This document shows, in pieces, positions 35,915-43,485 of a stretch of DNA of 45,156 nucleotides. The stretch comes from Verrucomicrobiaceae bacterium. GTDB taxonomy: Bacteria; Verrucomicrobiota; Verrucomicrobiia; Verrucomicrobiales; Akkermansiaceae. Location of the stretch: NCBI GenBank assembly GCA_027485615.1, contig JAIXQS010000086.1, forward strand, positions 1 through 45,156, written 5' to 3'. The notes below the pieces were generated by a model. The model was not told the DNA's origin. It made no database searches and worked only from the letters and a program-made list of their open reading frames with translations. Numbering within the stretch: the stretch's first letter is position 1; each line of letters starts with the position of its first letter. A program made the translations under genes and the position numbers.

Positions 35915-36685
35915 ATGTCTTCGCCCAACCAGCACTCGAAACCCGATCTCGACGAAACGATCAACGTGACCCGGGCGCATGGTCGTGTCGCCAACGAATC
36001 AGCGGCCGCCGCGCGTGAAAAACATCTTTCCGACAGCGGGCACGAGTCCGTACCCCTCTGGGTGATCACCGCCTGCGGAGTGGTTCTTCTCATCGCCGGG
36101 GGCGTGCTCGGCAACGCCGGCACCTTGTTCTCCTACAACAACACCTTCCGCGAAGGCTACGTGCGCGGGACCGCTCCCGGCGGCTCCGACAGCGGCCCGG
36201 AAGCAAAGGCCGCTCTGGCGGCATTCAGCGCCAAGGGTTCCAAAATCTACTCAGCGAAATGCAACGGTTGCCACGGTGCCGATGGCAAGGGCGATGGCGC
36301 GAACTACCCGTCTCTTGTCGGATCCGCCTTCGTGATCGAGGAAAGCCAGAAGTTTGCGATGATCATCCTCAACGGCATCCAGGGGCCTATCAGCACAGGC
36401 AAAACCTACGGCGCCGGCATCATGCCGCCGCAGGGCGCGGGTATGACGCCCGAAGATCTCGCCGGCGTGATGACTTACGTCCGCAATAATTTCGGAAACT
36501 CCACCGGCGATGTGGTCACCGTCGAGATGGCGAAAGCCGCGCTCGATCTATCCGCCTCCCGCGAAAAGGCCGGGCAATCCGTCACCTCCGAGGAAATCCT
36601 CGCAAAACACAAGGTCATGCTCCCCGGCGAGCAGATGGCTCCTGACATGATGGTCAACCCCGCCACTCTCGCCCCGATGGAATGA
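35915..36685 (+). CDS. Membrane-anchored monoheme cytochrome c
   Basis: 256 aa: a cytoplasmic polar N-terminus (1-45), one helix (about 47-68, PLWVITACGVVLLIAGGVLG), then a cytochrome c domain with CNGCH at 116-120 and candidate axial Met in GAGIMPPQGAGM. The segment SAFVIEESQ...ILNGIQGPISTGKTYG shows the same subfamily as the cytochrome at 32850. The C-terminal 60 residues are a polar Met-rich tail. It is likely an electron donor to the aa3 oxidase encoded next. Confidence 0.9.
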   Translation: MSSPNQHSKPDLDETINVTRAHGRVANESAAAAREKHLSDSGHESVPLWVITACGVVLLIAGGVLGNAGTLFSYNNTFREGYVRGTAPGGSDSGPEAKAALAAFSAKGSKIYSAKCNGCHGADGKGDGANYPSLVGSAFVIEESQKFAMIILNGIQGPISTGKTYGAGIMPPQGAGMTPEDLAGVMTYVRNNFGNSTGDVVTVEMAKAALDLSASREKAGQSVTSEEILAKHKVMLPGEQMAPDMMVNPATLAPME

Positions 36686-36695
36686 ACTCATCTTC

Positions 36696-36727
36696 GTTAG
36701 AGTTTGGAATTTAAAGTTTAAAGTTTT
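36696..36727 (+). promoter_or_regulatory. A+T-rich spacer before cox subunit I
   Basis: A+T-rich run GTTAGAGTTTGGAATTTAAA then GTTTAAAGTTTT, ending about 9 bp before ATG 36737. Same word family as the spacers before clpX and before 35183. No Shine-Dalgarno. Confidence 0.4.
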
Positions 36728-36736
36728 CACATACCT

Positions 36737-38644
36737 ATGAGCGCCCACGCAGCATCCCATGACGGTCACGACCACTCGCACGACGACCATCATCACGAGA
36801 TACCTTTTTGGAAAAAATACATTTTCTCGACCGATCACAAGATGATCGGGATGCAGTATGGCATCACCGCCATGCTCTTCTTGGCGTTCGGCTTCTATCT
36901 GATGATGGTGATGCGCTGGAGCATCGCCTATCCGCACGAGCCGCTGCCCGAGTGGATGAGCTGGATTTTCACCGACAACTGGAAAGCCCGCTGGCTGCTT
37001 GACGGGAAGGTGACGGGCGAGACCTACAACATGTTCGGCGCAATGCACGGCACCATCATGGTGTTCCTCGGAATCGTGCCGCTCGGTTTCGGTGCCTTCG
37101 GAAACTACGTCACACCGCTGCAGATTGGCGCGGTGGACATGGCTTTCCCCAAGCTCAACATGTTCAGCTATTGGATCTACCTGGTCGGCGGGGTGATCAT
37201 GTGCGCCTCGTTCTTCATGGAATCCGGCGCCGCGAAATCCGGTTGGACGAATTACTCCCCGCTCGCCGGTTTCGCCGACGGGCAGATCGTGAACCAATGG
37301 CTGGCAGGGCAAACCCAATGGCTTCTCGGGCTTGTGATGCTCATCACCTCCTCGCTGCTCGGCTCGGTCAATTTCATCACCACGATCATCAACCTCCGCG
37401 CCCGCGGCATGACCTGGATGCGCCTGCCCTTCTTCGTCTGGGCGATGCTCGTCACCGGCTTCCTGCTCCTGCTCGCGTTCCCTCCGCTGGAGGCCGCCGG
37501 CATCATGCAGCTGATGGATCGCGTGGCCCACTCCTCCTTCTTCATGCCCTCCGGCCTGTTCACGAAATCGGACGGCCTGGCCGACCTTTCCGGCGGCGGG
37601 TCCCCGCTGCTTTTCCAGCACCTTTTCTGGTTCCTCGGCCACCCGGAGGTTTATGTCCTCCTGCTGCCCGCCATCGCCTGCGTCGCGGAAATCATTCCCG
37701 CCAACACCCGCAAGCCGCTCTGGGGCTACAAGTCGATGGTCTATTCCGTCCTCATCCTCGGTTTCCTTTCCTTCATCGTGTGGGCGCACCACATGTACAT
37801 GACGGGAATGGGCGCGGCGGTCTCTACCTTCTTCCAGACCACCACGGTGCTGATCTCCATCCCCTCGGTGATCATCATCACCGCGCTTCTGATCTCGCTG
37901 TGGGGCGGCTCGATCCGTTTCACCCCGCCCATGCTCTGGGCCTGCGCCTTCATCCCGATGTTCGGCATCGGCGGCCTCACCGGCCTGCCCCTCGCCTTCA
38001 ACCTTGTCGGACTCCACCTGCACGACACCTACTACGTGATCGGCCACTTCCACTACGTCGTTGCGCCGGGCATCCTCTTCGGCCTCTTCGCGGGGGTCTA
38101 TCACTGGTATCCTAAAATCACCGGCCGGTACATGAGCAATTTCCTCTCCCATGTCCATTTCTGGCCCAGCCTTGTCTGTATGAACATCATCTTCTTCCCC
38201 ATGCTCACCCAGGGCATGGCCGGCTTCCACCGCCGCTGGTACAACGGCGGCGACGCCTACCTCGACAAGGCCACGGCCGCCACCGCCGACGGAGCCAACG
38301 TTTTCGCGAACACCGTCGCGCAGAACATCGACCTGAACATCGTGATGTCCTACGGCGCATGGATTCTCGCCGTCGCGCAGATCCCGTTCATCATCAACCT
38401 GTTCTTCTCCTGGAAAACAGGCCGCAAGGTGGAGAGCGACAACCCGTGGAACGCGACCACCTTGGAGTGGGCCACCCCGACGCCTCCCGGCCACGGCAAT
38501 TTCACCTTCGATGTCGCCGTTTACCGCGGCCCGTATGAATATTCCCGTCCGGATTGTGACAAGGACTATTACCCGCAATGGGAAGCTCCGAATAAGCCGG
38601 TGGGCGGCGAACCTGACAAATCCGCGGACAAGGGGCACCACTGA
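36737..38644 (+). CDS. ctaD: Cytochrome c oxidase subunit I (aa3-type)
   Basis: 635-aa heme-copper oxidase core; reduces oxygen and pumps protons. All ligands are visible: His104 in NMFGAMHGTIM (heme a), GHPEVYVLLLP (CuB His plus cross-linked Tyr and the Glu of A1-type enzymes), VWAHHMYMTGM (two CuB His), and HDTYYVIGHFHYV (heme a3 and a His). NYVTPLQIGAVDMAFPKLN carries the D-channel Asp/Asn region. About 12 helices. The N-terminus is extremely His/Asp-rich (HDGHDHSHDDHHHE, 8-21), possibly metal-binding. Unlike the CcoN-like protein, this is a complete catalytic subunit. Confidence 0.96.
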   Translation: MSAHAASHDGHDHSHDDHHHEIPFWKKYIFSTDHKMIGMQYGITAMLFLAFGFYLMMVMRWSIAYPHEPLPEWMSWIFTDNWKARWLLDGKVTGETYNMFGAMHGTIMVFLGIVPLGFGAFGNYVTPLQIGAVDMAFPKLNMFSYWIYLVGGVIMCASFFMESGAAKSGWTNYSPLAGFADGQIVNQWLAGQTQWLLGLVMLITSSLLGSVNFITTIINLRARGMTWMRLPFFVWAMLVTGFLLLLAFPPLEAAGIMQLMDRVAHSSFFMPSGLFTKSDGLADLSGGGSPLLFQHLFWFLGHPEVYVLLLPAIACVAEIIPANTRKPLWGYKSMVYSVLILGFLSFIVWAHHMYMTGMGAAVSTFFQTTTVLISIPSVIIITALLISLWGGSIRFTPPMLWACAFIPMFGIGGLTGLPLAFNLVGLHLHDTYYVIGHFHYVVAPGILFGLFAGVYHWYPKITGRYMSNFLSHVHFWPSLVCMNIIFFPMLTQGMAGFHRRWYNGGDAYLDKATAATADGANVFANTVAQNIDLNIVMSYGAWILAVAQIPFIINLFFSWKTGRKVESDNPWNATTLEWATPTPPGHGNFTFDVAVYRGPYEYSRPDCDKDYYPQWEAPNKPVGGEPDKSADKGHH

Positions 38645-38645
38645 A

Positions 38646-38674
38646 GTTCAGTCCCTGAGAACCGAACACTGAAC
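38646..38674 (+). other. Small hairpin between cox I and cox III genes
   Basis: GTTCAGT (38646-38652) and ACTGAAC (38668-38674) form a 7-bp stem with a 15-nt loop right after the cox I stop. There is no U run. The rest of the 116-bp gap (38675-38760) is A/C-rich with no gene. It may be an mRNA processing or stability element rather than a terminator, since cox III to II must be expressed too. Confidence 0.3.
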
Positions 38675-38760
38675 GACCCCACGAGCGCTAGCAAGACAGC
38701 CCAGAACGGCAAGGCACACTCCACATAGCCGCAAGGCAACACCAGCAAACTCCTCTAGAA

Positions 38761-40404
38761 ATGGAAATCCCCTACATCGTCAAACCCCGCAAGGACACGG
38801 GCCTGATCAATTCGAAGATCGCCATCTGGCTCTTCCTCGCATCCGAGGTCATGCTTTTCGGCGGCTTCTTCTCCGCATATGTTTATCTCCGCCTCGGGGC
38901 CGATTATCCGTGGCCCGAGAGGACGCTCCCGGTGCTTCCGGGTTTGATCAACACCTTTATCCTTATCGGTTCGTCCGTAACGGTCGTTTTCGCATGGGTC
39001 GCCCTGAAACTGGGGAATTGGAGGCAGTTCCAGATCTACATGGGCATTACGGTCGCCTGCGCTGCGATCTTCATGGTGCTCAAGGGCATCGAGTACAATG
39101 TGAAATTCCATCACCAGGCCGCCCGCCTGCACGATTACACTGTCGTGGAAGGCCACCTGGGCTACGAACTTAAGGACGGCGCGGACACCCACCACCCGAA
39201 AGACGGCGACTACGTCCTCGACCGGAACGGCAAGAAGATCGAGGAGAACATGATCCGCGTGGTCGCCGAAAAGGTAACCTTTGCGGTCAAAAGGTTCCAC
39301 GCTCCGTGGGTCAGCGAGATGCTCGCCGAGGCGGAGCATGCGAAATCGGAAATCAAGCTCGCCGCGGACATAAAAATGGTCGTGGAGGAAGGAAATGAAC
39401 CCGTAACCCTGGCAAAGGCCGGCGAACCGCTGAGCTTGGATCTCCTCGGGAAAATCAGGAAAGCCCAGCTCGCCGCGCTGAAGCACAATGCATCCCTGCG
39501 CACCGATGCGCTGCGTCTGGAGTGGAAAGAGGCGAAAGATGCGAACCCCGGCAAAAAGGGCTGGCAGCTTGCATCGGATGTGAACATCGACGTCGGCGCG
39601 CTCGAACCCCGCCTGCTGACCGAGGTTTCCACCGTGGAGTTTACCGTCGATCCCCCCACGCGCTTCCTTTTCAAGCCACGTGACATCAAGGAAGGTGCCG
39701 CCTCCTCAACGCTCCGCGACAACACGATCATCACCGGCGCGATGGAAGCCAGCCCCATGGTTTTCCATAATCTCGACGCCATCGATTTCCAGTGGCTCGT
39801 AATGAAAGCGAAAGAGAAGGGGATTTCCCCCGAGACGGCCATCGCCAACTCGTGGTTGATGAAAAACAGCGAGTTCGTCCGCGAGGCATGGGCATGGCAC
39901 CTGGTGCGCAACGAGAAGAAGCAGGAAGTATTGAACAAGCGCTACGGCTTCAAGGAAGACGGCAAAACACCGAAGCAGACACTCACCCACAAGGAACTCT
40001 ACCGTCTCGGCTGGAAGGATCTCGGCGAAATGGGTGTGGAGACCAAAGGGGTCAAGATCGGCGGCGTCGCGAAGATCAAGGAAGAGTTCATGGGGCCGAA
40101 CTACAAGGCCCGCGGTGAGAAGACCTTCCCGCACCTTTCCGTCCCCCGCGAGCAAATCCGCCATGCCGCCAAATTCTCCCCGGCATGGAACACCTATTAC
40201 GCGATCTATTTCACGATCACCGGTCTCCACGGACTCCACGTCATCGGCGGCGCGCTCGTCCTGCTCTATTACCTCGTCTTCGGGCGCAAGATGTTCCTTT
40301 CCAACCCGGAGTGGTTCGCCAACCGCGTCGAGGTCGGCGGCCTGTTCTGGCACTTCGTCGACCTGGTCTGGATCTTCGCGTTCCCGATCTTCTACCTGAT
40401 GTAA
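38761..40404 (+). CDS. ctaE: Cytochrome c oxidase subunit III with a large internal insertion
   Basis: 547 aa, roughly twice or more the usual size for a five-helix subunit III. The N-terminal three helices (about 18-44, 58-83, 89-112) include IWLFLASEVMLFGGFFSAYV and VLKGIEY with the conserved Glu. The last two helices (475-510, 525-547) contain TITGLHGLHVIGGALVLLYY and LFWHFVDLVWIFAFPIFYL. Between them (about 116-470) is an insertion of more than 300 residues, rich in Lys/Glu, with helical stretches (HAPWVSEMLAEAEHAKSEIK; EAWAWHLVRNEKKQEVLNKR) and a beta-like part (VSTVEFTVDPPTRFLFKPRD). It has no heme or metal motif. By subunit III topology the loop should face the periplasm. Confidence 0.92.
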   Translation: MEIPYIVKPRKDTGLINSKIAIWLFLASEVMLFGGFFSAYVYLRLGADYPWPERTLPVLPGLINTFILIGSSVTVVFAWVALKLGNWRQFQIYMGITVACAAIFMVLKGIEYNVKFHHQAARLHDYTVVEGHLGYELKDGADTHHPKDGDYVLDRNGKKIEENMIRVVAEKVTFAVKRFHAPWVSEMLAEAEHAKSEIKLAADIKMVVEEGNEPVTLAKAGEPLSLDLLGKIRKAQLAALKHNASLRTDALRLEWKEAKDANPGKKGWQLASDVNIDVGALEPRLLTEVSTVEFTVDPPTRFLFKPRDIKEGAASSTLRDNTIITGAMEASPMVFHNLDAIDFQWLVMKAKEKGISPETAIANSWLMKNSEFVREAWAWHLVRNEKKQEVLNKRYGFKEDGKTPKQTLTHKELYRLGWKDLGEMGVETKGVKIGGVAKIKEEFMGPNYKARGEKTFPHLSVPREQIRHAAKFSPAWNTYYAIYFTITGLHGLHVIGGALVLLYYLVFGRKMFLSNPEWFANRVEVGGLFWHFVDLVWIFAFPIFYLM

Positions 40405-40441
40405 ACCGCGCACTCCCCAAGAAATTCAAAACACTCCCAAA

Positions 40442-40777
40442 ATGGCAGATTCGATTGAAGCGATCCAAAAGGCTAAGAAGACCTATCTCATGGTCTTCGG
40501 TGCGCTACTGATAGGCACTGTTGTTACCGTTCTTGTGGCCACCGTGCCCGCGCTCGACATCGGCGGGCATGGCTTTGACATTTGGGACGCCATCCTCGGC
40601 CTCCTGATCGCCGCCACCAAGTCCACCCTCGTGGCTGCGATCTTCATGCACCTCAATCATGAGAAAAAGCTCATCTACTGGGTGTTCTTCGGAGCGATCT
40701 TTTTCTTCTTCGCAATGGGCGCGCTGTTTGCGTTGGCGGAAAGCAGCCCTATCTTGGACACATTCTTCTACAAATAA
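40442..40777 (+). CDS. ctaF: Cytochrome c oxidase subunit IV-type small membrane protein
   Basis: 111-aa prokaryotic oxidase subunit IV. Three helices: LMVFGALLIGTVVTVLVATV (16-35), WDAILGLLIAATKSTLVAAI (48-67, with the family signature KSTLVAAIFMHL) and IYWVFFGAIFFFFAMGALFA (78-97). It stabilises subunits I and III. It follows cox III by 37 bp and precedes a 66-aa membrane protein. Confidence 0.9.
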   Translation: MADSIEAIQKAKKTYLMVFGALLIGTVVTVLVATVPALDIGGHGFDIWDAILGLLIAATKSTLVAAIFMHLNHEKKLIYWVFFGAIFFFFAMGALFALAESSPILDTFFYK

Positions 40778-40782
40778 ACGCC

Positions 40783-40983
40783 ATGTCACTCCGCAGCTTC
40801 CACCTCGTCTTCGTCACCGTCTGCACGCTGTTCTCCGCGTTCCTGGTGTTCTGGGCGTTTGTGCTCGCCCCGGAGCCTTCGACCGCTTCCACCGCGTTCG
40901 GGATCGTCGGTGCTATCGGCTTGCTGCTCATGCCCGCCTACGCCGTCTATTTCCTGAAAAAAGCCACCAAACTCCATCTCTGA
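40783..40983 (+). CDS. Tiny two-helix membrane protein of the oxidase cluster
   Basis: 66 aa with helices at about 7-28 (HLVFVTVCTLFSAFLVFWAF) and 37-57 (AFGIVGAIGLLLMPAYAVYF) and a basic end (KKATKLHL). The MSLRSFH opening resembles small unannotated proteins I recall from other PVC ACIII/oxidase clusters. It starts five bases after the cox IV stop. Probably an accessory or assembly subunit; function unknown. Confidence 0.75.
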   Translation: MSLRSFHLVFVTVCTLFSAFLVFWAFVLAPEPSTASTAFGIVGAIGLLLMPAYAVYFLKKATKLHL

Positions 40984-40990
40984 CATCCCC

Positions 40991-41185
40991 ATGAATCTCT
41001 TCGCCTGCTCCACTTGCGCCGTGAATTACTCGGCATCCGGTGATTCCATCGGCTGGTCCATCTTCGCGCTCCTTCTCCTGATCCTCGCGGTGCTGGGTGG
41101 CGTCGCCTTCTTCATGATCCGCCTCATCCGCCGCGACAACGCGAACCTCGATCCCGAGCTCCGCGACGACTACGTCCACCAGTAA
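40991..41185 (+). CDS. Tiny one-helix membrane protein with N-terminal CSTC
   Basis: 64 aa. The N-terminus MNLFACSTCAVNY carries a CxxC pair, then one long helix (about 22-46, IGWSIFALLLLILAVLGGVAFFMIRLI) and a charged C-terminal tail (RRDNANLDPELRDDYVHQ). The CxxC lies close to the membrane, presumably on the outer side if the basic RLIRR end stays inside, and could bind copper or form a disulfide. It is seven bases downstream of the preceding small gene and 45 bp before cox II. Confidence 0.75.
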   Translation: MNLFACSTCAVNYSASGDSIGWSIFALLLLILAVLGGVAFFMIRLIRRDNANLDPELRDDYVHQ

Positions 41186-41230
41186 AGAAATCCCCGCGTT
41201 TCCGCAATCAGCCTTCCAGCATTTACCAAC

Positions 41231-42028
41231 ATGACCTTCTCCGAACTCATCGGCCTCCAGGAAAACTACTCCGCCCACGGCGGCCACGTGGATCACCTCA
41301 TCATCGTGGTTCACTGGTTCATGATCGCGCTCTTCATCGGATGGACGGCGTTCTTTTTCGTTTGCCTCTTCAAATTCTGGCACAAGCGCAACCCCAAGGC
41401 CTCCTATGACGGAGTTCGCAGCCATCTTTCCAGCCACATGGAGGTCGCCGTGATCATCATCGAGGCCGTGTTGCTGCTCGGCTTCGCTTTTCCCCTGTGG
41501 CAACAGCGCGTCGACAGCTGGGCGAAAGTCCAGGAAATGAACCCCGTCCGGGTTCGCGTTGTCGGCTGGCAATATGGCTGGAGCTACCACTATCCCGGCC
41601 TCGACGGCAAATTCGGTCGCACGGACGCCGCACTGATCTCCGGCTCCAATGATCTCGGAATCGACTACTCCGATCCCAATGCCCACGATGATTTCACCGC
41701 TTCCGCGCTCAAGCTCCCCGTACAGCGCCCCGCCGTTCTCAACATCGGCACGAAGGACGTAATCCACAACTATGCGATCGTGCCCATGCGCGCCCAGCAG
41801 GACGCGATCCCGGGCAAGGAGATCTCGATGTGGTTCACTCCGGTGAAACCGATGGAAACCTTCGTCGTCTGCGCCCAGCTTTGCGGCGAAGGCCATGCGA
41901 ACATGATCGGGACGATGGAAGTCATACCTGCTGCCGACTTCGATTCATGGGCCACCGGGCAATCCGAATCCGCCCTCAAGGCGAACCAGAAAGCGGCGGA
42001 AGCGGCCACCGCATCTGTTTCCGAATAG
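41231..42028 (+). CDS. ctaC: Cytochrome c oxidase subunit II (CuA)
   Basis: 265 aa; receives electrons from cytochrome c through the binuclear CuA centre. Two N-terminal helices (about 23-48, 70-90) anchor a periplasmic cupredoxin domain. The electron-entry segment VVGWQYGWSYHYPG is present. The CuA ligands are intact: His in DVIHNYAIVP and CAQLCGEGHANM, supplying two Cys, His and Met, with Gln at the position that is usually Glu. There is no fused cytochrome c, so the separate cytochromes of the cluster must be the donors. Unusually, it is last in the cluster rather than first. No signal peptide is evident; the first helix serves. Confidence 0.95.
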   Translation: MTFSELIGLQENYSAHGGHVDHLIIVVHWFMIALFIGWTAFFFVCLFKFWHKRNPKASYDGVRSHLSSHMEVAVIIIEAVLLLGFAFPLWQQRVDSWAKVQEMNPVRVRVVGWQYGWSYHYPGLDGKFGRTDAALISGSNDLGIDYSDPNAHDDFTASALKLPVQRPAVLNIGTKDVIHNYAIVPMRAQQDAIPGKEISMWFTPVKPMETFVVCAQLCGEGHANMIGTMEVIPAADFDSWATGQSESALKANQKAAEAATASVSE

Positions 42029-42035
42029 GTTTTTC

Positions 42036-42071
42036 ATCCCGCCTGTGTCCCCATGATATGACGGGCGGGAT
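42036..42071 (+). terminator. Hairpin ending the respiratory cluster
   Basis: ATCCCGCC (42036-42043) pairs perfectly with GGCGGGAT (42064-42071), loop 20 nt, eight bases after the cox II stop. No U run follows, so termination may be factor-dependent or the stem may protect the 3' end of the mRNA. Confidence 0.45.
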
Positions 42072-42197
42072 CCGCAGCTTCCACTCTTCCTCTCCGAAGC
42101 CCGGTTGCCATGGCTTATCGTTTTAGTAGGAACAGTTGAGGTTTTTCTTGGCAAGCCTCCATGGCTTCGTCTTCTTTGGGCAGTCTTATAAAACAAC

Positions 42198-43466
42198 ATG
42201 TCAGCAAATTCCGAAAGTCACACTAGGGCCTATTCCCTTGCCCAAGAACACTACGCCGCGATGGGCGTCGATACCGAAGCCGCGATGGCGAAGCTGGCGA
42301 CGATCCCGATCTCGCTTCACTGCTGGCAGGGCGATGATGTGGGCGGTTTTGAAAACACCGGCGAGGGCCTGAGCGGAGGGATCGCTGTGACGGGAAATTA
42401 CCCGGGGCGCGCCCGCACGCCCGATGAGCTCCGCGCGGATCTCGACATGGCGCTTTCCCTGATCCCCGGCAAGCACCGCCTGAACCTGCACGCCTTCTAT
42501 GGCGAGTTCGGCGGGAAAAAGGTGGGGCGCGACGAGATCACGCCCGAGCATTTCTCCAACTGGATCGCGTGGGCGAAGGCGAACGGCATGGGCATGGATT
42601 TCAACCCCACCTGCTTCGCGCATCCGAAAGCGGCGGACGGCTTCACGCTCTCCCATGCCGACCAAGGTATCCGCGATTTCTGGGTCGAGCACTGCGTCCG
42701 CTCGCGCGAAATTTCCGCCGTGATGGGCAGGGAACTCGGCTCGCCGTGCGTGATGAATGTGTGGGTGCCGGATGGTTACAAGGACACGCCGGTGGATCGC
42801 GTTTCGCCGCGGCAACGCCTCGCCGAATCGCTGGATCGCGTGTTCGCGAAAGCGCAAGACCCCGCGCACATGCTCGATGCGGTGGAGTGCAAACTTTTCG
42901 GCATCGGCAGCGAGAGCTACGTGGTCGGCTCGCATGAGTTCTACATGGGCTACGCGGTGAAAAACCAGAAGCTGCTCTGCCTCGACGCCGGCCATTTCCA
43001 TCCCACCGAAACGATCGCCGACAAGCTCGGCTCCGCGCTCATGTTCGTGCCGGAAATTCTCCTCCACGTCAGCCGCGGCGTGCGCTGGGACAGCGACCAC
43101 GTCGTCACGCTCGATGACGCGCTCCAATCCATTTCCTCCGCGCTCGTCCGCGACGACCTGCTTTCCCGTACGCACATCGGCCTCGATTTCTTCGACGCCA
43201 GCATCAACCGCATCGCCGCATGGACGATCGGCACACGCAACACGCTCAAGTCCCTGCTCATCGCCCTGCTTGAACCCGCCGCGCTGAAAGAGGCGGAGGC
43301 CTCCGGCGACCTCACCACCCGCCTCGCCCTCATGGAGGAGCTGAAAGGCATGCCTTGGGGCGCGGTGTGGGACCAATACTGCGAGAAGCAAGGCGTGCCC
43401 GTCGGCACCGCGTGGCTCGCCGAGACGAAACGCTATGAGATTGCCGTGCTGAACAAGCGGGCCTGA
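42198..43466 (+). CDS. rhaA: L-rhamnose isomerase
   Basis: Converts L-rhamnose to L-rhamnulose, the first cytoplasmic step of rhamnose breakdown. 422 aa, normal length. TIM-barrel signatures: [47 protein letters not shown], and the metal site region [20 protein letters not shown] followed by [12 protein letters not shown] and [17 protein letters not shown]. The ATG at 42198 has no Shine-Dalgarno; TTATAAAA lies just upstream and could be a -10 only for a near-leaderless transcript. It is followed by a sugar ABC transporter, suggesting an uptake-plus-catabolism operon for L-rhamnose. Kinase and aldolase would be outside the window. Confidence 0.95.
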   Translation: MSANSESHTRAYSLAQEHYAAMGVDTEAAMAKLATIPISLHCWQGDDVGGFENTGEGLSGGIAVTGNYPGRARTPDELRADLDMALSLIPGKHRLNLHAFYGEFGGKKVGRDEITPEHFSNWIAWAKANGMGMDFNPTCFAHPKAADGFTLSHADQGIRDFWVEHCVRSREISAVMGRELGSPCVMNVWVPDGYKDTPVDRVSPRQRLAESLDRVFAKAQDPAHMLDAVECKLFGIGSESYVVGSHEFYMGYAVKNQKLLCLDAGHFHPTETIADKLGSALMFVPEILLHVSRGVRWDSDHVVTLDDALQSISSALVRDDLLSRTHIGLDFFDASINRIAAWTIGTRNTLKSLLIALLEPAALKEAEASGDLTTRLALMEELKGMPWGAVWDQYCEKQGVPVGTAWLAETKRYEIAVLNKRA

Positions 43467-43485
43467 TAACGCATCACCCATCGGA

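Noticed and set aside
36548..38641. Long open frame on the minus strand (about 697 codons) opposite cox subunit I
   Set aside because: Composition is Gly/Glu/His/Val-rich without domains; the plus-strand frame has every heme-copper oxidase ligand. Similar antisense frames opposite actB, rhaA and lysS were rejected for the same reason.
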